DNA from: Sipunculus nudus
Taxonomy: Eukaryota; Annelida; Sipuncula; Golfingiida; Sipunculidae
Assembly: GCA_026874595.1 (NCBI GenBank)
Contig: CM049320.1
Coordinates: 1,042,001-1,106,000, forward strand
Direction of reading: 5' to 3'
DNA length: 64,000 nt
A program made the translations under genes and the position numbers. Within the stretch, counting starts at the first letter, position 1, and every line of letters starts with the position of its first letter. Under the pieces are notes generated by a model. That model was not told where the DNA came from and made no database searches. It was given only the letters and a program-made list of their open reading frames with translations. Positions 43,001-53,678 of the stretch are shown here, in pieces.

Positions 43001-45420
43001 CATCCTATATGTCGTATGTCAGAGCTTTAACTGAACAGCAAGTACATGTAGTACTGAGCATCCTATATGTCATGTGTCAAAGCTTTAACTGAACAGCAAG
43101 TACATGTAATACTGAGCATCCTATATGTCATGTGTCAGAGCTTTAAGTGAATTGCAAGTAGATGTAATACTGAGCATCCTATATGTCATGTGTCAGAGCT
43201 TTAACTGAAGAGCAAGTACATGTTATACTGAGCATCCTGTATGTCATGTGTCAGAGCTTTAGCTGAACAACAAGTACATGTTTTTCTGAGCATCCTATAT
43301 GTCGTGTGTCAGAGCTTTAACTGAACAACAAGCACATGTGGTACTGAGCATCCTATATGTCATGTGTCAGAGCTTTAGCTGAACAGCAAGTAGATGTAAT
43401 ACTGAGCATCCTATATGTCATGTGTCAGAGCTTTAGCTGAATAGCAAGTAGATGTAATACTGAGCATCCTATATGTCATGTGTCAGAGCTTTAACTGAAT
43501 AGCAAGTAGATGTAATACTGGGCATCCTATATGTCATGTGTCAGAGCTTTAACTGAATAGCAAGTACATGTTATACTGAGCATCATATATGTCATGTGTC
43601 AGAGCTTTAACTGAATAGCAAGTAGATGTAATACTGGGCATCCTATATGTCATGTGTCTGAGCTTTAACTGAATAGCAAGTAGATGTAATACTGAGCATC
43701 CTATATGTCATGTGTCAGAGCTTTAACTGAATAGCAAGTAGATGTAATACTGGGCATCCTATATGTCATGTGTCAGAGCTTTAGCTGAATAGCAAGTAGA
43801 TGTAATACTGAGCATCCTATATGTCATGTGTCAGAGCTTTAACTGAATAGCAAGTAGATGTAATACTGAGCATCCTATATGTCATGTGTCAGAGCTTTAG
43901 CTGAATAGCAAGTAGATGTAATACTGAGCATCCTATATGTCATGTGTCAGAGCTTTAACTGAATAGCAAGTAGATGTAATACTGGGCATCCTATATGTCA
44001 TGTGTCAGAGCTTTAACTGAATAGCAAGTAGATGTAATACTGAGCATCCTATATGTCATGTGTCAGAGCTTTAACTGAATAGCAGGTACATGTAATACTG
44101 AGCATCATATATGTCATGTGTCAAAGCTTTAACTGAACAACAAGTACATGTTATACTGTGCATCCTATATGTCATGTGTCAGAGCTTTAACTGAACAGCA
44201 AGTACATGTAATACTGAGCATCCTATATGTCATGTGTCAGAGCTTTAAGTGAATTGCAAGTAGATGTAATACTGAGCATCCTATATGTCATGTGTCAGAG
44301 CTTTAACTGAAGAGCAAGTACATGTTATACTGAGCATCCTATATGTCGTATGTCAGAGCTTTAACTGAACAGCAAGTACATGTTATACTGAGCATCCTAT
44401 ATGTCATGTGTCAGAGCTTTAACTGAACAACAAGTGCATGTGGTTCTGAGCATCCTATATGTCATATGTCAAAGCTTTAGCTGAATAGCAGGTACATGTT
44501 ATACTGAGCATCCTATATGTCATGTGTCAGAGCTTTAACTGAACAGCAAGTACATGTAATACTGATCATCCTATATGTCATGTGTCAAAGCTTTAAGTGA
44601 ATTGCAAGTAGATGTAATACTGAGCATCCTATATGTCATGTGTCAGAGCTTTAACTGAAGAGCAAGTACATGTTATACTGAGCATCCTATATGTCGTATG
44701 TCAGAGCTTTAACTGAACAGCAAGTACATGTAGTACTGAGCATCCTATATGTCATGTGTCAGAGCTTTAACTGAACAGCAAGTACATGTAATACTGAGCA
44801 TCCTATATGTCATGTGTCAGAGCTTTAAGTGAATTGCAAGTAGATGTAATACTGAGCATCCTATATGTCATTAGTCAGAGCTTTAACTGAAGAGCAAGTA
44901 CATGTTATACTGAGCATCCTATATGTCATGTGACAGAGCTTTAGCTGAACAACAAGTACATGTTTTACTGAGCATCCTATATGTCATGTGTCAGAGCTTT
45001 AATTGAACAACAAGCACATGTGGTACTGAGAATCCTATATGTCATGTATCAGAGCTTTAGCTGAACAGCAAGTACATGTTATACTGAGCATCCTGAATGT
45101 CATGTGTCAGAGCTTTAACTGAATAGCAAGTACATGTAATACTGAGCATCCTGTATGTCATGTGTCAGAGCTTTAACTGAATAGCAAGTACATTTAATAC
45201 GGAGCATCCTGTATGTCATGTGTCAGAGATTTTACTGAATAGCAAGTACATGTAATACTGAGCATCCTGTATGTCATGTGTCAGAGCTTTAACTGAATAG
45301 CAAGTAGATGTAATACTGAGCATCCTGTATGTCATGTGTCAGAGCTTTAACTGAATAGCAAGTAGATGTAATACTGAGCATCCTATATGTCATGTGTCAG
45401 AGCTTTAACTGAATAGCAAG
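31020..45420. repeat. Three related superblocks at about 31.1, 37.1 and 42.3 kb
   Basis: The monomer AAGTGAATTGC followed by GTAAAACTGAGC begins at 31,890, 37,923 and 42,332. The spacings are 6,033 (104 monomers plus 1) and 4,409 (76 monomers plus 1). The extra base is the one-base insertion in a TGTCAATGTGTCAG monomer carried by all three copies (about 32,223, 38,256 and 42,665). All three continue through the AACAAAGAGTAC monomer, a GTTTTTCTGAGC monomer, a run of GTAGATGTAATAC monomers and a CTGTATGTC run. Further along, the GATTTTACTG marker at 40,761 and 45,228 is 77 monomers plus 1 apart, so the middle copy lacks one monomer near 39,760 that the third copy has near 44,200. Confidence 0.87.
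32940..33660. repeat. Local near-homogeneous run with GAGC/GGGC alternation
   Basis: Monomers of one type (AATAGCAAGTAGATGTAATAC) run almost unbroken here and differ mainly by CTGAGCATC versus CTGGGCATC, plus TTTAACTG versus TTTAGCTG. Matching runs occur at about 38,970-39,660 and 43,380-44,060 inside the copied superblocks. This looks like a recent local amplification of one or two monomers that was later duplicated with its surroundings. Confidence 0.8.
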
Positions 45421-47480
45421 TAGATGTAATACTGGGCATCCTATATGTCATGTGTCAGAGCTTTAACTGAATAGCAAGTACATGTTATACTGAGCATCCT
45501 ATATGTCATGTGTCAGAGCTTTAGCTGAATAGCAAGTACATGTAATACTGAGCATCCTATATGTCATGTGTCAGAACTTTAACTGAATAGCAAGTACATG
45601 TTATACTGAGCATCCTATATGTCATGTGTCAGAGCTTTAGCTGAATAGCAAGTAGATGTAATACTGAGCATCCTATATGTCATGTGTCAGAGCTTTAACT
45701 GAATAGCAGGTACATGTAAAACTGAGCATCATATATGTCATGTGTCAGAGCTTTAACTGAATAGCAAGTACATGTTATACTGAGCATCCTATATGTCATG
45801 TGTCAGAGCTTTAACTGAACAGCAAGTACATGTAGTACTGAGCATCCTATATGTCATGTGTCAGGGCTTTAACTGAACAACAAGTACATGTTATACTGAG
45901 CATCCTATATGTCATGTGTCAGAGCTTTAACTGAACAACAAGTACATGTGGTACTGAGCATCCTATATGTCATGTGTCAGAGCTTTAACTGAACAACAAG
46001 TACATGTTATACTGAGCATCCTATATGTAATGTGTCAGAGCTTTAACTGAACAGCAAGTACATGTAGTACTATGCATCCTATATTTTATATGTCAGAGCT
46101 TTAGCTTAATAGCAGGTACATGTTATACTGAGCATCCTATATGTAATGTGTCAGAGCTTTAACTGAACAACAAGTACATGTGGTACTGAGCATCCTATAT
46201 GTCATGTGTCAGAGCTTTAACTGAACAACAAGTACATGTTATACTGAGCATCCTATATGTCATGTGTCAGAGCTTTAACTGAACAGCAAGTACATGTAGT
46301 ACTGAGCATCCTTTATGTCATGTGTCAGAGCTTTAGCTGAACAACAAGTACATGTTATACTGAGCATCCTATATGTCATGTGTCAGAGCTTTAACTGAAC
46401 AACAAGTACATGTGGTACTGAGCATCCTATATGTCATGTGTCAGAGCTTTAACTGAACAACAAGTACATGTGGTACTTATCATCCTATATGTCATGTGTC
46501 AGAGTTTTAACTGAACAACAAGTACATGTTATACTGAGCATCCTATATGTCATGAGTCAGAGCTTTAACTGAATAGCAAGCACATGTGGTACTGAGCATC
46601 CTATATGTCATGTGTCAGAGCTTTAGCTGAACAGCAAGTACATGTTATACTGAGCATCATATATGTCATGTGTCAGATCTTTAACTGAACAGCAAGTACA
46701 TCTAGTACTGAGCATCCTATATGTCATGTGTCAGAGCTTTAACTGAACAACAAGTACATGTGGTACTGAGCATCCTATATGTCATGTGTCAGAGCTTTAG
46801 CTGAATAGCAGGTACATGTTATACTGAGCATCATATATGTCATGTGTCAGAGCTTTAACTAAACAGCAAGTACATGTAGTACTGAGCATCCTATATGTCA
46901 TGTGTCAGAGCTTTAACTGAACAACAAGTACATGTTATACTGAGCATCCTATATGTCATGTGTCAGAGCTTTAACTGAACAACAAGTGCATGTGGTACTG
47001 AGCATCCTATATGTCATATGTCAAAGCTTTAGCTGAATAGCAGGTACATGTTATACTGAGCATCATATATGTCATGTGTCAGAGCTTTAACTGAACAGCA
47101 AGTACATGTAGTACTGAGCATCCTATATGTCATGTGTCAGAGCTTTAACTGAACAACAAGTACATGTAATGCTGAGCATCCTATATGTCATGTGTCAGAG
47201 CTTTAGCTGAATAGCAGGTACATGTTATACTGAGCATCATATATGTCATGTGTCAGAGCTTTAACTGAACAGCAAGTACATGTAGTACTGAGCATCCTAT
47301 ATGTCATGTGTCAGAGCTATAACTGAACAGCAAGTACATGTTTTACTGAGCATCCTATATGTCATGTGTCAGAGCTTTAACTGAATAGCAAGCAGATGTA
47401 ATACTGAGCATCCTATATGTAATGTGTCAGAGCTTTAACTGAACATCAAGTACATGTGGTACTGAGCATCCTATATGTCA
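34900..47480. repeat. Duplicated flank block at a 179-monomer offset
   Basis: The series around 34,900-37,090 recurs around 45,400-47,480. The diagnostic CAGAACTTTAAC monomer has its variant at 35,191 and 45,575, a distance of 10,384 bp: 179 monomers plus the two one-base insertions lying between them. The following order (GTAAAACTGAGC, CAGGGCTTTAAC, GTACTATGCATCC, ATTTTATATGTCAG, TACTTATCATCC, CAGATCTTTAAC) is preserved. A related series is also present at about 26.9-28.3 kb. Confidence 0.82.
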
Positions 47481-48484
47481 TGTGTCAGAGCTTTAGCTGA
47501 ATAGCAGGTACATGTTATACTGAGCATCATATATGTCATGTGTCAGAGCTTTAGCTGAATAGCAAGTAGATGTAATACTGAGCATCCTATATATCATGTG
47601 TCAGAGCTTTAGCTGAACAACAAGTACATGTAATACTGAGCATCCTATATGTCATGTGTCAGAGCTTTAGCTAAATAGCAAGTACATGTTATACTGAGCA
47701 TCCTATTTGTCATTTGTCAGAGTTTAACTGAACAGCAAGTACATTTAATACTGAACATCCTATATGTCATGTATCAGAGCTTTAGCTGAATAGTAAGTAC
47801 ATGTTATACTGAGCATCATATATGTCACGTGTTAGAGCTTTAACTGAATAACAAGTACATGTTCTACTGAGCATCCTGTATGTCATGTGTCAGAGCTTTA
47901 AGTGAATAGCAAGTAGATGTAATACTGAGCATCCTGTATGTCATGTGTCAGAGCTTTAACTGAATAGCAAATAGATGTAATACTGAGCATCCTATATGTC
48001 ATGTGTCAGAGCTTTAGCTGAATAGCAAGTAGATGTAATACTGAGCATCCTATATGTCATGTGTCAGAGCTTTAGCTGAATAGCAAGTAGATGTAATACT
48101 GAGCATCCTATATGTCATGTGTCAGAGCTTTAACTGAATAGCAAGTAGATGTAATACTGAGCATCCTATATGTCATGTGTCAGAGCTTTAACTGAATAGC
48201 AAGTACATGTTATACTGAGCATCCTATATGTCATGTGTCAGAGCTTTAACTGAATAGCAAATACATGTTATACTGAGCATCCTATATGTCATGTGTCAGA
48301 GCTTTAACTGAATAGCAGGTACATGTGGTACTGAGTATCCTATATGTCATGTGTCAGAGCTTTAACTGAATAGCAAGTACATGTTATACTGAGCATCCTA
48401 TATGTCATGTGTCAGAGCTTTAACTGAATAACAAGTACATGTTATACTGAGCATCCTATATGTCATGTGTCAGAGCTTTACCTG

Positions 48485-50152
48485 GGTGAATGCCTATATG
48501 TGGTGCTCCTTGAAGGAGCAAACAGACGCTGATAATGAGTAGACATATCTGTTCACTTAGATATCGCTGAAGTAGCATATTGTCATAGCACATAAAGTAC
48601 AGAGGTTGATCCTCGAAGGGTAAATCGTGTAAAGAGTAGGACTGATAAGCTCTAAACATTACACACAGGAATTACATTGGTTCCACTTATTATTATGTAT
48701 TAATATTCATTAAAGGTTTAAACACTGGGGAGGGGGGGGGATTGAACCCCCTGTTGTCCTGCTCTTTATCTGCCGCTGATGTAATACTGACCTGTATGAC
48801 ACTTCTTCCTTTTCTGTCCTCATACATTGTAGGTCCGTGTTAAATACAGTGTAAATCATTTATACCTAGTGTGCCCATTCCCGATTTTAGGTGTTGTTGT
48901 TAGTATACTGCATACAGTGGATGTGTTCTATATTTTACAGTGTTTTGCTTTAACTTCATCTATCAAAGAATTTTTCTTTCAACGATAGTTTTCGGTCACA
49001 TTGTAAGACTTTTCAGTCTCAAAATATTTTAGTGATACAAATTGCAAGACATATCAACCCCCTATCGTAATGAACGAATATCCGTAGATAATAAATGAAT
49101 AAATTAAACCAACATTCCCAGATTATTCTTTTTTGTTGTTTATATTTATTCCCCGTTTGTTTCAATTTTAAAGGTTTGCACGTTATCTATTTGGTCTACA
49201 GAGAAGATTTGACCTCACGTTATACGATTCCTACACACATACCATCTATTGTGTCACGGGGCAACTTAACTATAAATTACAGCTATAGTTGGAGCGGTCG
49301 AATCACGCGCCAGTGGTTTCCAAAAGAGTCATATGTCAGCAGGTCAATTCGCATGTAGTGTTATTGTTGTGGTCAGAACTCCAGCGTGCTCCACCAAGAG
49401 AGTGCTTCTGTTGATTCACGACTTGGGAGAAAAACTCCGGTTTGGTTTAACACTATCATTAACCTTGTGGTAACCATATACTTGAGGACTTATAATCACA
49501 TGAGTATTTTTAATGCTCTAACACACGCCTTTTAGGAGCATTTCTATTTTTTCCTGCTTTTCGACTGCTTTTTCGGAAAATAATTGTTCAGTGTATGATT
49601 TATCCTTTATCTTATTCATAATGATAAAATAACTTATATAGCTAAACTCGACTTTAAAATAATGTTCATCGTATTTAAATTATCCACACTGTCTCAATAA
49701 ATGCTGGAATGGAATACCCGGAAATACAAATGTAGAAATACACGTTTTCGAACAAAAAAATCATACCCGAGGTATCATCTGTAAAACAAAGAGTGGTGAT
49801 TTAGATGTAGTCCGGCCGCCACTAGACTCAACCTTGTTTCATGGTCTTAAGTTTTTTTTTCATTTTGGATTTTGTTAGCAAATATGTTAGATGTGAAAAA
49901 TATTGAGGTTGGCATGTGTCTACCTCTGGTAATTTATCCAATTAGCATTAAACAAATTGGCCCCCAAAATAGCACTGACATAGCAAAAATACCCCAAGTA
50001 CCTCAACTAAGACATATATGGTCTATGTATATATGGATTCTGGGGTATTATGACCCAGAACATTAATTTCTCGTATTGTTTTGGTTGTATTGACCACAAT
50101 TTTCAAAATGGCTGTACCTCTATTTGAAAAAAAAATGAGGAAATCATGAATA
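48485..50152. other. Intergenic, no gene recognised
   Basis: AT-rich unique-looking sequence to the right of the satellite. It has a G-run at 48,727-48,740 interrupted by one A. The short open frames here (up to about 87 codons) show no recognisable domain and no codon-like pattern, and one overlaps the satellite junction. I see no tRNA, rRNA or promoter that I can support. Confidence 0.6.
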
Positions 50153-50339
50153 TACAGTGAGACCTGTGCAATAAGACCATCCGTGGGCCAGAAGTGGTCT
50201 TAACTCACGGACTGTCTTAACTCACGGACTGTCTTAACTCACGGACTGTCTTAACTCACGGACAGGTCAGTTATAACCATGTGAATGCTTTCGGTCCCCT
50301 CAGGTGGTCCTGGTGGTCTTTCAGACAGGTCCCACTCTA
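50153..50339. mobile_element. 183-bp MITE of pogo/Tc1-mariner type with TA target duplication
   Basis: The element spans 50,155-50,337. It begins CAGTGAGACCTGT and ends ACAGGTCCCACTC, so the 13-bp terminal inverted repeats match at 11 of 13 positions. TA dinucleotides flank it on both sides (50,153-50,154 and 50,338-50,339), the target site used by Tc1/mariner and pogo transposases. CAGTG-type ends followed by ACCT resemble pogo/Tigger families. There is no coding capacity, so it would depend on a transposase encoded elsewhere. The interior carries a short tandem repeat. Confidence 0.72.
50197..50263 (+). repeat. 17-bp minisatellite, four copies, inside the MITE
   Basis: GTCTTAACTCACGGACT is repeated at 50,197, 50,214, 50,231 and 50,248; the last copy lacks the final T. 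The copies are identical, which points to recent slippage within the MITE. Confidence 0.95.
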
Positions 50340-51018
50340 CTATACTGACCATAAAAATGCTAATTAAACGCTTGGATATAGATGTAGATGATCAAATGTC
50401 CTAAACATCAATTATTATATATGTTATAGGTGAATATTACCCTCTTATCTATATATCTTATCTATCTATATCATATGGCAATCAAAATAAAACAATAAGA
50501 GCGAAATGTGCATAAACAGCAGTTATCTAGGATTTTGGATTTGTGTTATATTTACAACTTCAACAAAGTTTTTTTAGTGCGGGAATGAATGACGACTTAG
50601 ATGAGCATACATTAAATTAATTTAATACACATATAATGGCATATTTACGGAAATTGTAATTTGCTTTAACGGAAATACACCAGTTTTATTATCAGTGTTT
50701 TACTATCGTCGTACAGTACAGTGTTGTACAACAAATATGTAAGAGCCAATGTCTGCCTCCGAGTGTCTATCGCTTACACTTCGCTTTTCGGCCTCAGGTA
50801 CGGTCACTTTAATAGATCGTTGTCTGTTATCTTTTCAGTATACCCCAATACTGAAGTAAAGACGAAAATGACAGTTTATTATTCTTCAATCAAAATTTCA
50901 TGTTGTTTCGATGTATCACTTCTTTTTTATTTTTCAGACTGCGAAGCATGGCATTCATTTTATATACAATGAATATATATCGGCGAGTCGCATGCGATAG
51001 AAAATCGTGTTGTACATT

Positions 51019-51083
51019 CAGTTTACACGGTGCGTTTTTGTCTCATGCGACAGTCGTAAGGAAAAATCGCACCGTCAGAACTG
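51019..51083. repeat. Imperfect 65-bp inverted repeat (foldback)
   Basis: The left arm CAGTTTACACGGTGCG pairs with the right arm CGCACCGTCAGAACTG at 12 of 16 positions, and a T-run and A-run inside extend the stem. A perfect 8-bp inverted repeat, GTCGCATG at 50,987 with CATGCGAC at 51,044, overlaps the left side. It may be a fragment of a foldback or MITE family; no target duplication was identified. Confidence 0.6.
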
Positions 51084-51583
51084 GCCTTAAAAATGGCTCC
51101 TTTGGTTGTATGCTGCCCCACTGGAGCCGAAAAAAGCTATGAGAATCAACAGCCCCGAAAGCCCAGGAAGCAAAAGTGTTAAGTCGTATAAGACTGACGT
51201 CGGTTATATATCAGACTATAAACACAATCTTTTTTTACCTTTTTTTATAACCTCACAATTAGCGATCAACTTTATGTTAACACATACCCTGTCCAAACAC
51301 AGAATATAGATATATCAGAGTGAAGCCGGAAGTCACGGTCCCTTTATAGTGGATATATAAAGCATCTATTACCGCCCACCGGCTGTCAAAAAGCGGAGAA
51401 AGATGAAAACCTGATGAAGTGACAGAACATAACACGAATGACCTTTGTCACGGCTGGTCACAGAGAGACGATTTATTTAGTATTATATTCATGAGAGGTT
51501 GACCATAATATGCGGACCATTTATACACTTTAAAAAATGTTGAATTCTGTGATTGAATATGGTATCACTTCTCGGCTGGTAAG

Positions 51584-51603
51584 GGATATTGCAAGCAATA
51601 TCC
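51584..51603. repeat. Perfect 9-bp palindrome
   Basis: GGATATTGC and GCAATATCC are perfect inverted repeats separated by AA. No T-run or gene end nearby gives it a role. Confidence 0.6.
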
Positions 51604-53564
51604 TTCTTGTCCCAACACGGCCTTTATTTTAAAAATACCAGCAAAATACAAGCATTTCTTAATAAACAGTGATAACCTTCCCCCAGGCTCTCTCGTGACA
51701 CCTTAAAATAAAAGTTTCAATGTAAGCAAGGAGAGAATGGAATCATGACATATCAACAGAGAAACGTTTATGCTGTGAGCCCGGTTAGCACGGACATTTT
51801 TTGTGCTGACGTAAACATGTCATTATATACATATGCCATGTGGAAAGCTATATAAAGGAGACCCCATAACGTCATATATAGCCTTTGAAGGTAAAACACA
51901 CAGCGCTCCCAAGTCTGCATAATGACAGCCCTGAATGTTGGCGTGTTATCCAGATATAAAACACGCCTGTATACCAGTTTAAGATCAAACACAGTGAGAC
52001 CGGAGTGATTGGTAGATCGTGTATGCCTCAGTATGATAATTGATATCTTGTACGAACCTACATGTTCAAGTGGTCATGCTTGAGTGCACAAACTTATTAG
52101 CATCAGATGCAGCAGGAAAATGTGTCATGTTTTTAGATGTCAGGTATATCTCATTTTCTAATTTTCTTCCCGTAAAAATAGTTAAGGCATATCACTCCAA
52201 TGTTGGTACATGTATGTAATTAAAGACATCCCGACCCCTTGAGCCGCATTTCTAACTTCAGGTGTCCGTTTATTAACGGCCACAAAAGCATTCACTAAAA
52301 TGCCACTTTATAACACCGTTTATATGAAAAACCAGCTATTACATATCAACAATTATTTAAAGGTTTTAGCTGAGTACAACGTTTCACAGTATATTCATCC
52401 TGGTTCAAAGTATTCTTATCTAAACTGTTTTATACGTTTCTGTGCGTAAACACAGTGCAATAGTCAACAAACCGCTTTAGAACAAAATATTGACAAATAA
52501 CGTAATATTATAAGCAAATTACAATATAGTCCATGTATATATTTTAGGTGATTGGGTCCCTTTAAGCCCATATTAGTCCAGAAAATACTGTACCTGGCAA
52601 TATCAGACTATTTTTGTGCATAAACTGTCCCAGTCATATCTGTACATGGTCTTCGGATAGGGAAAAGAAAAGTGCTTGCACAAATTCTTCTACAAGAAAA
52701 AAAATACAGTGCACTGATCACATGGGGCATGCGCCCCGTCCATAAATTTAAACGTGACAAATGAATTTTATAAAACAAATTGTCATCTACATCAATTAAT
52801 GTAAACCTTACACTGTTTCTTTCTAATGGATTACGTATCCGTAAATTTTCACATGAAACATTCATTTGAAATATTGATATTCGCGTGATATTTAATGACA
52901 CCCGAAAAATCCAGAAGACGTAAAACTAAATATTAAGCCTTTGTTTCCGGTTAATTAATTAAACCAATATATAGATTTTAAAGAACATTTCTCCATTGCT
53001 TATTTAAAAAAACACAAACCTTTCTATACTCAAATTCATTTGAAGAATTCCGTTCTTAATCAGAAAACAAGCTTTAAGAACGTACTGATCTAATTAAGCA
53101 TTTACTACGGGTGATCACCATAGGTTGTCTTTGCCCAGCTTTCATCTATCAGACCATACAGTCGTCATATGTGTCGCACTGCATTCGAATGTAAATATGA
53201 TGAAAAATTATAATTGACAGTTCGTGCACAAGTGAACGACGTAAACAACGGCATCGGTTAGATGACGGCCGGGATCACAGACAGCCCTGTTTAGTGTCAT
53301 CTGCTTGTGACATTTATGTTGGCGGAGGCATGCGGTCTCTGGGTTTTTTTCTAGGTGTTAAGAACTTATGAATGACATATTGGTATAGTATTGAGCCGAG
53401 GTACGTAGTCCTGCTCCATTCGACGTCAGCCATGACAGGTCCTGTTCTAGTGATTTAATTGCATATGCTTCACCGGTCACGTGGCCAGGCGCGTTCACAC
53501 TCACACGGTCTGTTTGTCGTAGGTGTCTTTAAGTTATGTCTTTAAAGGGATAACGTTTATGTTC

Positions 53565-53678
53565 TTTTTTTTTTTATTTCAACCACGAACACAATACAAA
53601 CATTAACATTACATATGAAACACTTCACATATCAGTCGCATAAAATACATTTGTTTACTATAGTTGGATAAATACATT
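53565..53678 (-). mobile_element. 3' end of the L1/Tx1-like LINE (UTR and poly(A)), separated from its body by an LTR element
   Basis: On the minus strand this reads as LINE 3' UTR that resumes after the inserted LTR retrotransposon and ends in an 11-base A tract (T-run at 53,565-53,575) immediately preceded by AATAAA (53,573-53,578). The CATT at 53,675-53,678 is one copy of the target-site duplication made by the LTR insertion; the other copy is at 60,138-60,141. Removing the LTR element and one CATT joins this piece directly to the UTR downstream of the LINE stop at 60,182. I infer that the two pieces are one element; the terminal poly(A) in the right orientation is the main support. Confidence 0.78.

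Larger units (their letters stand above)
1..48484. repeat. 58-bp satellite array, about 836 monomers, continuing past the left edge
   Basis: Head-to-tail 58-bp monomers fill the whole stretch. Taking AGCAAGTAC as monomer position 1, the conserved landmarks in order are AGCAAGTACATGT (1-13), TACTGAGCATC (16-26), TATATGTCATGTGTCAGAG (28-46) and CTTTA (47-51), closing with CTGAA. The consensus is about 36% GC and has no CpG. Because 58 is not a multiple of 3 and the unit contains stop triplets on both strands, no long reading frame can exist; it is non-coding. Variation concentrates at positions 52, 58, 1, 2, 5, 7, 9, 14, 15 and 27, so a limited set of monomer types can be recognised and followed. 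No transposon or unique DNA interrupts it. The window opens in phase at position 1, so the array is cut by the left edge. The last complete landmark (CTTTA) ends at 48,480. A role in heterochromatin, centromere or subtelomere is possible but not shown by sequence. Confidence 0.98.
50340..53564. other. Intergenic, no gene recognised
   Basis: AT-rich sequence with small inverted repeats at 51,019-51,083 and 51,584-51,603 and a TATC-like low-complexity patch near 50,440-50,470. Open frames are short (under 100 codons) and without recognisable domains. A pyrimidine-rich stretch ending CAG near 50,937 looks like a splice acceptor, but with no coding frame to support it I do not call an exon. Confidence 0.55.

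Noticed and set aside
1-48484. CRISPR array
   Set aside because: The repeats are directly contiguous with no unique spacers between conserved repeats, and the context is eukaryotic transposon-rich DNA.
1-48484. Tandem-repeat protein gene
   Set aside because: A 58-bp unit shifts frame every copy and carries stop triplets on both strands; no frame stays open.
48456-48659. 67-codon minus-strand frame across the satellite boundary
   Set aside because: It ends within satellite monomer sequence and has no recognisable domain.
48727-48740. G-quadruplex or telomere-like G-run
   Set aside because: Only one run of four and one of nine Gs; too short for a supported call and not a telomere repeat.
50721-51309. 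Overlapping small plus-strand frames near a splice-acceptor-like CAG
   Set aside because: No domain, no conserved partner exon in the window, and they overlap a foldback repeat.
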